From positions 82,583 to 146,582 of the forward strand of contig MU130495.1 in assembly GCA_015039465.1 (NCBI GenBank): DNA of 64,000 nt. Reading direction: 5' to 3'. Below the pieces are notes generated by a model. That model worked only from the letters and a program-made list of their open reading frames with translations, had not been told where the DNA came from and did not search any database. The stretch is from Phlegmacium glaucopus. Its lineage: Eukaryota; Basidiomycota; Agaricomycetes; Agaricales; Cortinariaceae. The translations under genes and the position numbers were made by a program. The number at the start of each line of letters is the position of its first letter. Positions within the stretch are counted from its first letter, which is position 1. Shown piece by piece: positions 24,101-35,788 of the stretch.

Positions 24101-26474
24101 CAGCCTTGTTCCCGAGAAAACACTACTTGCCCATGGTCCCATGTCGCGCAGCCTTGATAACACTTGACACACTGCGAGAATAATCCTCTGCTGCTGATTC
24201 ATCTGCAATTCCTGCTTAGTCGTGATCCTCCTGGACTTCCTAAATTGTCATAAAGAGGGTGGGAAGGCTTCAGGTACCGCGTGAATGATGGTTTTGGCAG
24301 TGAATGATAAGATAAGAGGTAGATGAGTGAGGATAGGGGACTGAGTGAGATCCAGGAGCGAGGGATGGCAAGATAGATGGCTGAGGGGAAGACTTGTGGG
24401 TCCATAGCCACAACAACAATGACAAAGCCTTGTACATAATGGGAGATGTAGTTGATGCATCCATAAAGGGGCCGTTCTTGAAATGATGGACCAAGGATAT
24501 GATCAAACGCGAGCCGATGACCGACGCGAATAGTAGATTGATCGCTTTGCTGGATCACTAGCCAAGGAACGAACGGATGGTATATGCTTAGGAGCATGTC
24601 GATAGTGAAAACAATGGAGAGCATAGTGTGAGACATTGAGAGTATGATGAGCGATGGGGATGTTATCGTTGAACGAATGATTTTGTTGACCAGGAACACG
24701 ATTCAGGGTTGCTTCCAAAATAGGTAAGTGAATTTGAAGTCCGCTTATTTTCATGATGGCGACTTTTAAGCTTTCTTCTCACGCTACCAATCAGTATTGG
24801 TGCACGATAACGCACTTTCATCTCAACAAGATCCCTCTCACTTACTCTGAAGCAATCACACGTCCTGATGCTTCAGTATGGCTGGAGGCAATGGAAAGGG
24901 AGAAGCGGAGTTTGGCTGACATGGAGGCTTTTGTGGAGGAGGATTTGCCGAAAGGCGAACGTACTGTTGGACTGAAGTGGGTCTATGATCAGAAGACAGA
25001 CACAAATGGTTCACTCATCCCAGGGAAGGAGAAAGCTCGCTTGGTTGCTCAAGGATTTAATCAGCGTCCTGGTCAATACGATGAGACATATGCGCCCGTT
25101 GCTAAAATGGCAAGTGTTCATATACTACTCGCGTGGGCCGCTGTCCATGATTTGGACATTTTCCAATTCGACTGCAAAACGGCTTTTCTGCATGCTAAAC
25201 TGCGTCACCCTATCTACGCTCGACCTTTTCCTGGTTATACACCCGCTACCCCCGGGAAAGTTCTTCGCATCCTTGTCGCACTCTATGGACTTCGTCAATC
25301 CACATACAAATTCTATAATTTGTTTATGTCACTCCTTTGTGACTTAGGAATGATATGGTGTGAGGTAGATCATGGCGTCTTCTACGGTGAATGGATGTTA
25401 CCCCCGGACCCCTCTGTAATGTCTCCTACGAATGGGAAACCGCTTGTTCTCTATGTTCCTATCCATGTTGACGATGGTCTCGCCATCACCAATTCTCCCT
25501 CGTTATACCAATGGTTCCTTGATTCTCTTTCCAAACGACTATTGATAGTGGATCTAGGATCATGCTCCAAATTCCTCAGCGTAATAATCATCCGGGATCG
25601 CTTAACTCGCCGTCTATGGCTGTCATCTCATGTCTACGTCACTGCATTATTGGACGAATGGAATATGTTGCTTTGCAAGCCTGCATCCACACCTTTCCCT
25701 TATAAGATCACTGAAATGCCGCCTGCTCCACCAAATTCCCTTCCGGAAATTTCTGATGATGAACTCATACCAAAATACCAATGCCTTGTGGGATGCCTTC
25801 TGTATCTTGCCATTTCTACTCGTCCCGACCTCTCGTACTACGCAATGTGGCTTGGACAGTTCAACTCTAAACCTACCCGTTTTCATTTCCTCGCTGCCAA
25901 GCACGTTTTGCGATATTTAGCCGGCACTAAGGATTTAGCTCTCTTATTGGGCTCACCTTTGTCATCGGTTCCGTCAACTCTCTGCGCTTACATGCAAAAC
26001 GTGGGTTGTTCTGATGCCGACTGGGCATCAGATGCTGTTGATCGCAAAAGTATATCGGGATATTCTTTTTATTTTGAAGGTTCTCTCGTTTCCTGGTCTG
26101 CAGTGAAGCAGAAGTCCATTGCACTATCTTCGACAGAGGCTGAATACTACACAATGACACACGCTTTCAAGGAGGCACTTTGGCTCAAAGTTTTTCTCGG
26201 TTTCCTCAAATTCCCCATTCCTCATCCATTTCCTATCTTGTCCGACAATCAAGCCGCTTGCTCTCTTTCAAACACAACTGCAATTTCAGCGCGCTCAAAG
26301 CATATCGATATTCGTCATCATTTTATTCGTTCTCATGTTTCCGACGGCTCTTTTTCTACCACTTGGATTCCTACAAGTGACATGCCTGCCGACATTTTTA
26401 CCAAACCACTTCCTTTTGCTTTGTATAAACGCCATCGAGACGTTCTTGGACTTTCTGTTCCTCCCAAATTGTGA
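21153..26474 (+). pseudogene. pol: copia Pol (zinc knuckle-PR-IN-RT-RH), interrupted
   Basis: The first block, 21153-23069 (638 codons), has a CCHC knuckle at residues 34-47, the protease DSG at 169-171, the integrase HH-CC finger (H319, H323, C353, C356) and the DD35E triad D383, D446, E482. A TGA at 23067-23069 is followed in the same frame by an open linker to codon ACG at 23391-23393. A 1.4-kb insertion follows. The frame then resumes at 24813 with HFHLNKIPLTYSEAI and runs to 26474. Numbered from 24753, the RT has D140 and HVDD (D240, D241), and RNase H has D421/D423, E462 and D498. Apart from the TGA and the insertion, pol keeps one reading frame throughout. It would encode the polyprotein acting in a cytoplasmic virus-like particle. 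Confidence 0.9.
23394..24812 (-). mobile_element. Insertion inside copia pol
   Basis: It is flanked by CGATCACG (23386-23393) and CGATAACG (24805-24812). Its plus-strand start is a TTG trinucleotide run (23401-23416), i.e. a (CAA)n tail if the insertion is read on the minus strand. It includes repeat D sequence (about 23500-24118) and a segment (24115-24805) that recurs inverted at 31430-31986 plus 33013-33144. No terminal inverted repeat is visible. A retroposed or composite insertion is my inference. A 166-codon minus frame at 24199-24699 has a homologous frame at 31673-32038, but I do not recognise it. Confidence 0.7.
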
Positions 26475-26505
26475 TATTCTTGTTCTATCCGACCTGATGG
26501 GGGTG

Positions 26506-26657
26506 TGTTGACTTATAGCTAGTCAGGTCATCTATCACCTCACGTGATACGCATCTTCGTTTATCTCTCACACTTCTTCTTCTTTACTCCTCAGTTGTCA
26601 ACTATCACTTCCCGACACTGAGGCATACGCTATTCGCGTCTAGATCATAGATCAACA
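26506..26657 (+). repeat. copia 3' LTR (152 bp)
   Basis: It begins TGTTGACTTATAGCTAGTCA and ends ATCATAGATCAACA, directly after the polypurine tract. Confidence 0.93.
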
Positions 26658-26765
26658 GACTCTGACTTTGTTTCTGGTCAGATGTTATTTTTATTTTCAC
26701 ATCACACCACCCCTACTTATTTATTTATTTATTTTATATCTCCATTATGTCCATATTAGTACTTA

Positions 26766-28372
26766 CAGTGGCTTCCAAAACTGCCCCAATGTTTGCATGT
26801 TTTTCAAACATTTGAGTATTGTGGCTCATTGAATAGATCATTTTCTAAAAGTCCTTTTGTGCCTTAAACTATATCATCTTGAATTTTTATTTCAATTTAA
26901 ATCATGTGATTTGAATAAAAACTGATTATTTAATGAATTAAACAAACATTTTAATCATTGGGGCAGTTTTGGAACCCATACTTATTCTACTATCTAGTAC
27001 TTGGTATGACCTCCATTTGCCTTGATAACTGCTGCTATCCTTCTGGGCATGCTTTCTATTAGCCTTTGGCATACCTCTGATGGTATTTCATCCCACTCCT
27101 TTGCCAGTCTCTCCCACAATTCATGCACTCCTTTGGGTGGTATCTGATATTCTTGAAGTTTGCACTTGACATGGTACCAGAGGTTCAATGGGATTGAGAT
27201 CTGGGGATTGAGCAGGCCAGTGAATGACAATGATATTGTTATCTGAAAACCAAGTTGTGGCCAGCTGGGAGGTGTGTTTTGGATCATTGTCTTGCTGAAA
27301 ATACCTTTGCCCCTCTTCCATATCCAACTCCTCAAAGCTCTCCACCACTCCTTCATCCAAAATTTCACAATACTGCTTTGCATCCATCTTTCCCTCAACT
27401 TCTACAAGCTTTTCCACACCATTCCAGCCCATACAACCCCATACCATAAGGTTATTCCCTCCTCCATGCTTGACTGTGGGTGTAGTGGTTTGATCAGATA
27501 TGGGTTCACCTCTTTTTTTCCACACATACACCTTCCCATCTGACCCAATATGATTGATTTTAGTCTCATCACTCCACAACACCCTCTTCCAGTCCTCCAC
27601 AGTCCAATTTTCATGATCTCTTGCAAACTTGAGCCTTCGTTGTTGATGACTAGCCTTCAGCATAGGAACTTTCTTCTTCGTTGCTGAGTGAAGACCAGCC
27701 TCCTTCAATGTTCTTCTGACAGTTTGAGATGAGACAGGATTAGGAATGATGGAATTGATGAATTTGGTGGCTTGAACAGCATTATCAAGCTGTCCAGTAG
27801 TGATTTGGTGAATAATGGCGTGTTTGTCACCAGTAGACAGCTTGGAAGGACAACCTCCAGAATGGTTTTCCTTGTTCCCTTCCACTTCCTTACTAATCCT
27901 CCCCACAGTACCCTTCCCCAGACCAGTTCTAGCCTGAATTTGACGCTGAGAATATCCTTGATTGAGGAGAGAAACAACAGAAGAGTGTTAGGCAGCAGAT
28001 ATGGGTCTCATGGTGATAGTAAAGGGCAAAGATAGTAGTTGAACCAAGTTCAACATGTCAAATGAGTACAAACAAAGTCATGTGACATTGTTTATGACTC
28101 TCACAATTTTTTTGCATTTTATATTACTAGATACTGTTCATATAATAGTTTAAAATTAAAGAGTTCCAAAACTGCCCCAATGATTAAAAGTTTTGTTTAA
28201 TTCATTAAATAATCAGTCTTTGTCCAAATTACATGATTTAAATTGCAATAAAAAGTCAAGATAATATAGTGTAAGGCACAAAAGGACTTATAGAACATGA
28301 TCTATTCAATGAGCCACAACACTCAAATGTTTGAAAAACATGCAAACATTGGGGCAGTTTTGGAAGCCACTG
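26766..28372 (-). mobile_element. Tc1-like transposon with ~215-bp inverted repeats
   Basis: It begins CAGTGGCTTCCAAAACTGCC and ends with the inverse, inserted at TA (26764-26765 and 28373-28374) within the family A LTR. The inverted repeats extend over about 26766-26985 and 28155-28372, far longer than typical Tc1 ends. It carries one transposase pseudogene on the minus strand. Confidence 0.92.
26994..28011 (-). pseudogene. Tc1 transposase (DD34E), broken
   Basis: Translation starts at ATG 28011 (MRPISAA), meets TAA at 27988-27990, and continues open with a helix-turn-helix region (SLLNQGYSQRQIQARTGLGK). DDE_3 blocks follow: WSDETKINHIGS with the first Asp, QQDNDPKHTS with the second, and SPDLNPIE with the third acid after exactly 34 residues. 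Directly after NPIE a one-base deletion shifts the frame. The remaining C-terminus (NLWYHVKCKLQEYQIPPKGV...IKANGGHTKY) is in the neighbouring frame and ends at 26994. The protein would cut and paste the element at TA sites. With one nonsense codon and one frameshift it is inactive. Confidence 0.92.
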
Positions 28373-28389
28373 TAAATACCCCTTAGCCT

Positions 28390-28736
28390 TAGTGTTTGAA
28401 GGTCCAGTTATGAGACTGGAAAAAGACTGGTCTCGATTAACCGGTCTCTTGAGGTTCAGACCAATTTAAACCGGCAAAAGAGTAGCCCTAATTTACCCCT
28501 TTCCAACGAGCCCAAGATCATAGAAATACAATAAAAACTGGCTGAGAAATAAATAGATTTGTAAAATAGTCTAAAATATTTGCTAAAATAAGGCATTTTA
28601 CTAGTATTACTGTAGAAAATCCAAATCTTAACGGAATTTAACATTCCTGGGCTCATTCAAAAGCTATTATTAAACTTAACAACCATTTTTTGATACAAAA
28701 ATATATATTTGTCAGCAGAAGACCAGTTAGGACCAA
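28390..28736 (-). mobile_element. hAT-1 element, truncated
   Basis: It starts TAGTGTTTGAAGGTCC and is collinear with the reverse of 15839-16427, but stops at GACCAGTTAGGACC. The remaining third is missing and the family A end GGTGTCCCCTAACA follows at once. Confidence 0.85.
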
Positions 28737-28752
28737 TGGGTGTCCCCTAACA

Positions 28753-29394
28753 AATTCCTAACCATTTTTGATGACAAAAATAGGATTGGACAAGGGATAT
28801 TTAGGGCTAGACCATACATAAACAATGGCCATGACTGCAGAAAGAAGGCTGCAGGTAAAAATTCAAAATTTATGGCCTAAAAGAGTGAATAAAAGGGTAT
28901 TTAAGCCAATTCTTAACCATTTTTGATGATAAAAATTGCCTTGGACAATGAATATTTAGGGCTAGACATTACATAAACAATGGCTGCAGCTGTGGAAAGA
29001 AGGCCACAGATAAATTCTTTTTCAGCCCAACAGGGTGAATAAATGGGTAATTTAGCCAATTCCTAACTGTTTTTGATGAGAAAAATAGCATCAGACAGGG
29101 AATATTTAGGGCTAGACATTTCTTACATGATTGCCTCAGCTGCAGAAAGAAGGCTGCTGGTAAACTTGATTTTGTTCAGCCTAAACAAGTGACTAAATGG
29201 GTAATTAAGCCAATTCCTATCTGTTTTTGAAGAGAAAAATAGCATCAGACAAAGAATGTTTAGGGCTAGACATTTTATACATGATGGCTGCAGGTAAAAG
29301 TAATTTTTTTAGGCCTAAAAGACTGCATAAATGGCTAATCAAGCCAATTCTTAAGCATCTTTCATGATAAAAATTGCATTAGATAATGAATATT
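28753..29394 (+). repeat. ~150-bp satellite array, right part
   Basis: Four to five monomers, in phase with the left part across the AATTC junction and spaced about 136-153 bp apart. Confidence 0.85.
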
Positions 29395-29690
29395 TGTTAC
29401 AACAATCAAACAATTCAGGTACACTGATTGTTAACAGTTGTTACTATGTCAGTTTCAGAGTTCCCAATCTGAGGACTTGAGCTTTGCAGACTTGTTAAGG
29501 TCTGAGGAAGCTGTTGTCTTTGAGAGAGAATAAGAATAGGCAGATCGTCTATTAAAGACTAGGTACAGAACATTGTACATTATAGACATTTATATACTAA
29601 ATAGGTAAATGAAATGCATGAGGTAAAGGTAAGTAAAACATGTGTTCAACACATATATGAAAAGAGAACAATAACTGCATGTAAGTGTTA
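29395..29690 (-). mobile_element. LTR family B, truncated
   Basis: It begins TGTTACAACAATC and is the reverse complement of the 3' two thirds of 1566-1946 (shared CTGATTGTTAACAG, GTCTATTAAAGACTAGG). The outer end is lost. Confidence 0.7.
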
Positions 29691-29701
29691 GAGGAGGTAA
29701 G

Positions 29702-31102
29702 TGTTAGGGGACACCTGACTTCAACCCAAACCTCAACTGTAGAATCATATACCCCGCCTTTCCAACAACCTCCAAACTTCCAACCAACTCCGCTTCTGTC
29801 ACCAGTTTACTCCAGAATCCCGGTAGTTCTGCTCCGACTCCAATCCTCCATTTCGCTCTGTCTTTTATTTCTATTTTTCATATCACACCACTTGTTACAA
29901 CTTCGAATGGCTCAGAGGATTCTGGCCGTAAACAGTCGTATAAGAGTTTGTTTGTTTGTTTGATGAGCTCAGAAGAATACCAAGAGATGAGTCTCAAGGC
30001 AGCGTCTTAAGAGTTTGAGAATGTCGAGAGTAAGGTAACCGAGGTTAGAGTCTCAAGAATTAGCTAAGGTAATACAAAAGAGTAAATACGGTATTTATAC
30101 TAATAGGAAGAGTCGTGCATAATGTGAGGCGTCTGCATGTGGAACATGTTGTGTAAGTATAAATAGGTGAAACAATGAAAAGAAAGAGGTAAACATGTGT
30201 TAAGACGGGTATGAAAAGTAGAAGTAGAAAGGCATGGTGTTACATTCCGTTATACGTTACTCCGGTCCAGCTCCGTCGGAGCTGTTTCCGGTAGTCCGTA
30301 CTCCGTACAGTGCCTTCCCTTATATCCCAAACTACTCTTCCTATGTTCAACTCCGAGACTTCTCCATGTCATTCCGGTTCCTCCGTCTATACTCCAAACC
30401 TGTTATCACTTCTTTGCCACTACCACTATTCTTTGTCATCATCTTTCCCATCATCAGTCAGCACACCAGCCATGGATTATTCACCCAAGAATGCAGGACC
30501 TTTCCCGGGAGCAGAACACAGCACTTATATTTATATTCTATATTTTGGTTGCAATTCCTTTTATATTTAAAGTACTCGAACTTGTATGTTTTTCCCTTAG
30601 TTCGAATATCAACTTAGTTCCCCTCCTCTTGTTTTTCCTCTAAGTCACTGAGGTCTTCCGACTTGTTACTTTCTTCTTCCGTTCCGAAATCAGGACACCT
30701 TAGGAGCTGGGTGGCACAGCACACATGCTGAGGCCAACATCCTTTCCGGGTTACTGTTCCGGTTCCGTTCTGGAGTAGCTCCGACGTGACTTCTCCTTTT
30801 GTCTTAAACTTAACACATGGATGTGAAACAGACATGTGTTCGGTGGTGATAAGAAAAAGAAAAAGAAGTTCGTAACACCACTTCCTATTTAATTAATTAA
30901 TTATTATCATATCATTCCTTTATTTATTTGATATCTCTGTTATGTCCATATTAGTACTTAAATACCCCACAGCCTAGCAGGGATCCCCATCCTTTCCTCT
31001 TTGGATCCCCTGCTAGGTGAGTCACTTGTAGATATCCCTTTGAAATATTATTAACTTTGGATCCCCTGCTAGCTTGACTGTCAGCATTGCAATTGCCCTA
31101 CA
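29702..31102 (+). mobile_element. Solo LTR, family A, interrupted
   Basis: It starts TGTTAGGGGACACCTGAC and ends TTGCCCTACA, with TSD GTAAG at 29697-29701 and 31103-31107. It is split by the family C unit at 29893-30877. Confidence 0.9.
29893..30877. mobile_element. Solo LTR, family C (985 bp)
   Basis: Starts TGTTACAACTTCG and ends GAAGTTCGTAACA, with TSD CCACT at 29888-29892 and 30878-30882. It contains a TATAAATAGG box near 30158 and is rich in CpG, so it is young. Its frames (e.g. 30234-30617) are not recognisable proteins. Confidence 0.88.
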
Positions 31103-31429
31103 GTAAGAACCTGGGAATCAAGTTGAATTGTTCATGGCAGCCTTGAGGTGAGGTGGTGGTGTGAGAGAAAACAGAGGTGAGCTCTGGTAGTCACATACAG
31201 TCACATAATCACCCACCTTGAGCCATGTGATTACATTGCATCCCAAACAAAATACATGAGCACCTCATTGCCAAATAAGCCACACTTTGTAATGTTTATT
31301 AATAGCTGCTGTCCAATGGCTATCTAGTGCTGTCCACTGACTGTCCATTGGACTTCACTGGCCCATTTCCAGTGATTGTCCACTGGAAAGTCCATTGGTA
31401 CTATCTGGTGGACTAATTGTCCAACTGGT

Positions 31430-33144
31430 ATCGCACACCAATACTGATTGGTGGCATGAGAAGAAAGCTTAAAAGTTGCCATCATGAAAATAAGCGGACT
31501 TTGAATTCACTTACCTATTTTGGAAGCAGCCCTGAATCATGTTCCTGGTCAATAAAATCATTCATTCAACATTATCATCCTCATTGCTCATCATATCCTC
31601 AATGTCTGTCACCATGCTCTCCATTGTTTACACTATTGATATGCTCCTAAACATCTACCATCCATTTGTTCCTTGCTAGCAATACAACAAAGCAATCAAT
31701 CTACTATTTGCATCAGTCATTGGCTTGCATTTGATTGTATCTTTGGTCCATCATTTCAAGAACGGCCCCTTTATGGATGCATCAGCTACATCTCCCATTA
31801 TGTAAAAGGCTTTGTCATCATTGTTGTGGCTATGGACCCACAAGTCTTCCCCTCAGCTATCTACCTCGCCATACCTCACTCCTGGATTGCACTCAGTCCC
31901 CTATCCTCAATTATCTACCTCTTATCTTATCATTTACTGCCAAAACCATCATTCACATGGTACATGAAGCCTTCCCACCCTCTTTACAGTACTTTACCTT
32001 CCCCCACACATTCCGAGTGGATCCGAGTGGAATGGTAGGAATCCAAGTGGAATGGTCGGAATCCAAGTGGAATCTGACCAAATTCCAACCTTAGTCCAAG
32101 TAAAAAATAAATAAAAAATTGCATACTACATTCCTAGTCATTCCAAGTCATTCCAAGTGGAATCCGAGCGGAATCCGAGCATATTCCGACTTGAAAAAAA
32201 TACAAATTCTGAGTGATTCCTGGTCTATTTATAGTCCATTCCTAGTCTATTCTGAGTCCATTATGAGTTAATTCTTAGTCCATTCCAAGTTAATTCCAGT
32301 CTATTCTTAGTCCATTCCTAGTTACTTCCAGTCTATTCCTTGTCCATTCTTAGTCATTCCAAGTCAATTCCAAGTCAATTCTGAGTCTATTCCAAGTCCA
32401 TTCCAAGTATTCCTAAGAAGATCCTCTATCATTCTATACAATATTTCCTCTTTGGGAAAAGTTTCCCCATAGGCCAAATCCCATTTAATGCCATGTTTAA
32501 AAATGTATATGTTTAAAAATGTATTTTGCATTTTTCTCAATAAGGAAAGAAGCTATTAATAGAATTTCAACAGATTCAGGGTCCTAAAAGGATGGAACAT
32601 CCTTTTAGACACTATTTCCTTTTTTGGAAAATTTCCCATAGGCCAAATCTCATTTAGCACTGTGTTTAAAAATGTATTTTGCATTTTTCTCAATAAGAAA
32701 AGAAGCTATTAATAGAATTTCAACAGATTCAGGGTCCTAAAAGGATGATCTATCATTCTTACATTTTTTCCTTTTTTGGAAATATAACTTGGAATTGACT
32801 CAGAATGCCCTAGGAATGCACTAGGAATGCACTAGGAATTCACTCAGAATGAACTAGGAATTGACTTGGAATGCACTCAGAATGACTTGGAATGAACTAG
32901 GAATGGACTCGGAATGGACTAGGAATGGACTAGGAATGACTTTTTTTCAAGTCAGAATCTGATAGGATCCTAGTCAATCCGCTCGGAATGTGTGGGGGAA
33001 GGTAAAGTACTCCCTCTTTATGACAACTTAGGAAGTCCAGGAGGATCACAACTAAGCAGGAATTGCAGATGAAGCAGCAGAGGATTATTCTCGCATTGTG
33101 TCAAGTGTTATCAAGGCTGCGCGACATGGGATCATGGGCAAGTA
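31430..33144 (-). repeat. Second copy of the pol-insertion repeat, split by a MITE
   Basis: 31430-31986 and 33013-33144 together are the reverse complement of about 24115-24805. The MITE 31987-33012 sits between them with its CCTCTTTA duplication. This copy ends at the CATCAGG junction at 33145. Confidence 0.8.
31987..33012. mobile_element. hAT-like MITE (1026 bp), left copy
   Basis: Termini CAGTACTTTACCTTCCCCC...GGTAAAGTACTC, with an 8-bp duplication CCTCTTTA at 31979-31986 and 33013-33020. The interior is long arrays of ATTCCAAGTC/ATTCCTAGTC units flanking an R1 triplet (32400-32785). There is no ORF. Confidence 0.9.
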
Positions 33145-35640
33145 CATCAGGAAAAAATAAATTATTCTGTAGTTTGTTGTTGAGTTAGATAGCTTCAGTA
33201 GTTATTGCAAAACCTGGTAGTTTTCATAGCTCCAAGTAGAACCTTGTACCCTGCCTCTTTGTCCATAGTCTTGGTACCCTTTTCTCACTTGTCCATAGTA
33301 GTCCATACTTCAATCATTTGTTTCATAGACCCCATTTTTCTCCCTTCTGTTTCAGTAGAGCAAGGTAAATTTCTGTCCTGAATACTTAATTTCATTGCTT
33401 TACTATTTATTATTTAGGGTATTATTTAATTATTGATACTTAGTGATGGCTAAATTAAATTTTATATTTGAAGTTAGAATTGGAATGATTATTAGCTAAC
33501 TATGTACTATAAGCAACTCAGGCAAATTTTACCTGGCTAGTTACTAAAATGAAGAGAATCACCTAGTGGCTTGACGAGACGTGTGGTGTAGCCATGTTTG
33601 GCGATTATACGAAGGGGCAGTCGCGGTGAATTGACAATTTGTGTCAAGTTCATTCAAACTCCGACACATCCAAACAAACCATAATCCACGTTCGTTTTCA
33701 ACATTGCTTTTGAACTGCAGCCTCGTCACTCGTCACCGCTGACTATTAGCCTGGATGTGCTGCCATGTTATCCCTCGATGAGAGCCAGGTGAGCCCAGCC
33801 CTCAAAATTTGCCCCACACCTCACCCATTGTCTCCAGCCATCCCTAGGCACCCTCATGTGCCATGTCATTGCCCTTTGCGAGCCCAGGTGAGCCCAATCC
33901 CCCCTTAATCCCACCCAGCCTCTCACCCACAATGCCCAGGCATCCCTACCCATCCTCGCATGCCACATCACCACCCTGCATGACTCCCAGCAGCTCAGCC
34001 CAGCCCGGAACACCCACCCTGCCCTTGACCCGCCCTTGACCCGCCCTCGAAAACCACCTAGCCACCAGCGGCCCTCACATGCCACATCATAGCGCAACAA
34101 CTGTCAACAACCCCAAGGCTGCATAAATGACGAGGAGGCCCGGGAAGCCACAGGTCACTAGCAGCACTCCCTATGTTGGCGAGGAGGGCAGATACTAGTG
34201 AACAGGTATATTCTTGACTAATAGTCCCGATGACCTAGATTACATATACTTAGTCTTCCTTCAAGTTCCTTGTCCCCAATACTACTTTTTGCAATTTCTA
34301 TATGTGTGTATGATCAATGGCCATACATCTACTGAGCCATACATGAGGACCAGGTAGTCTGTTGTTCTGGTAGCCCTGGTAGACATGAAATATCAAGCAG
34401 TATGGCTAGCTACCAACTGTAAGCCCATGAATACTAGAAACTATGGCTAACTATCAACCATGAGCTTAGGGCTACCAGAATCTACTGAGACCAATAGTGA
34501 AACTATTAAAGCTACTCACCAGGGGACTTGTGTACCAGTCTATTAGAAGTACTGTGACTACGGTGTGCTACAGAATGAAGTTATTTTTCCCTGATGCCCT
34601 CCTCGCCAACATAGGGAGTGCTGCTAGTGACCTGTGGCTTCCCGGGCCTCCTCGTCATTTATGCAGCCTTGGGGTTGTTGACAGTTGTTGCGCTATGATG
34701 TGGCATGCGAGGGCCGCTGGTGGCTAGGTGGTTTTCGAGGGTGGGTCAAGGGCGGGTCAAGGGCAGGGTGGGTGTTCCGGGCTGGGCTGAGCTGCTGGGA
34801 GTCATGCAGGGTGGTGATGTGGCATGCAAGGATGGGTAGGGATGCCTGGGCATTGTGGGTGAGAGGCTGGGTGGGATTAAGGGGGGATTGGGCTCACCTG
34901 GGCTCGCAAAGGGCAATGACATGGCACATGAGGGTGCCTAGGGATGGCTGGAGACAATGGGTGAGGTGTGGGGCAAATTTTGAGGGCTGGGCTCACCTGG
35001 CTCTCATCGAGGGATAACATGGCAGCACATCCAGGCTAATAGTCAGCGGTGACGAGTGACGAGGCCGCAGTTCAAAAGCAATGTTGAAAACGAACGTGGA
35101 TTATGGTTTGTTTGGATGCGTCGGAGTTTGAATGAACTTGACACAAATTGTCAATTCACCGCGACTGCCCCTTCGTATAATCGCCAAACATGGCTACACC
35201 ACACGTCTCGTCAAGCCACTAGGTGATTCTCTTCATTTTAGTAACTAGCCAGGTAAAATTTGCCTGAGTTGCTTATAGTACATAGTTAGCTAATAATCAT
35301 TCCAATTCTAACTTCAAATATAAAAATTAATTTAGCCATCACTAAGTATCAATAATTAAATAATACCCTGAATAATAAATAGTAAAGCAATGAAATTAAG
35401 TATTCAGGACAGAAATTTACCTTGCTCTACTGAAACAGAAGGGAGAAAAATGGGGTCTATGAAACAAATGATTGAAGTATGGACTACTATGGACAAGTGA
35501 GAAAAGGGTACCAAGACTATGGACAAAGAGGCAGGGTACAAGGTTCTACTTGGAGCTATGAAAACTACCAGGTTTTGCAATAACTACTGAAGCTATCTAA
35601 CTCAACAACAAACTACAGAATAATTTATTTTTTCCTGATG
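33145..35640. mobile_element. Large palindromic element with CATCAGG ends
   Basis: The arms 33145-34189 and 34596-35640 are both exactly 1045 bp and are inverted copies with no length difference and few substitutions. The spacer is 406 bp. The outer ends are CATCAGGAAAAAATAA and its inverse, and a further inward end TTATTTTTCCCTGATG closes the spacer at 34596. So 33145-34596 looks like a complete element followed by an inverted, truncated second copy. The arms keep GC-rich text unlike neighbouring repeats (for example 33760-34140), possibly a captured fragment. Mirror frames at 33768-34100 (minus) and 34685-35017 (plus) are low-complexity and not called. Confidence 0.85.
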
Positions 35641-35788
35641 ATACTTGTCTTTCCATGATGAGACATCCATGTTAGCACTGCTTTGAGCTGGCGCTTGACA
35701 CAATGCGAGAATCAATCCTCTGCTGCTTCATGTGTATATTCCTGCTTAGTTGTGATCCTCCTGGACTTCCTAAGTTGTCATAAAGAGG
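35641..35788 (+). repeat. Third copy of the pol-insertion repeat (fragment)
   Basis: It matches 24160-24260 and, inverted, 33013-33100, but differs from 33060-33144 nearest the palindrome, so it is a separate subfamily member. Confidence 0.7.

Larger units (their letters stand above)
19499..26657 (+). mobile_element. Ty1/copia LTR retrotransposon (7159 bp, defective)
   Basis: Bounded by LTRs starting TGTTGACTTATAGCTAG and ending CATAGATCAACA, with TSD GACTC at 19494-19498 and 26658-26662. The order gag, protease, integrase, reverse transcriptase, RNase H defines copia. A polypurine tract (GATGGGGGTG) precedes the 3' LTR. The primer site GGTTATGGGCCCC lies just inside the 5' LTR and fits the anticodon region of initiator tRNA-Met, as in Drosophila copia. 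Defects are a gag/pol frame break (21147-21156), a TGA at 23067, and a 1.4-kb insertion at 23394-24812. Confidence 0.95.
19089..28752 (-). mobile_element. Composite LTR-family-A nest inside the satellite
   Basis: It starts TGTTAGGGAAACTTTGG and ends GGTGTCCCCTAACA, flanked by AATTC on both sides (19084-19088 and 28753-28757). Satellite monomers run directly into both flanks. Inside are a minus-oriented family A segment (19089-19336), a plus-oriented family A copy from 19337, the copia element (19499-26657), the Tc1 element (26766-28372) and a truncated hAT-1 (28390-28736). I infer one old family A insertion later used as a landing site. Confidence 0.8.

Noticed and set aside
33768..35017. Mirror-image 110-codon frames in the palindrome arms as a duplicated gene
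   Set aside because: They are Trp/Gly/Arg-rich, low complexity, have no motif, and exist twice only because the arms are copies.
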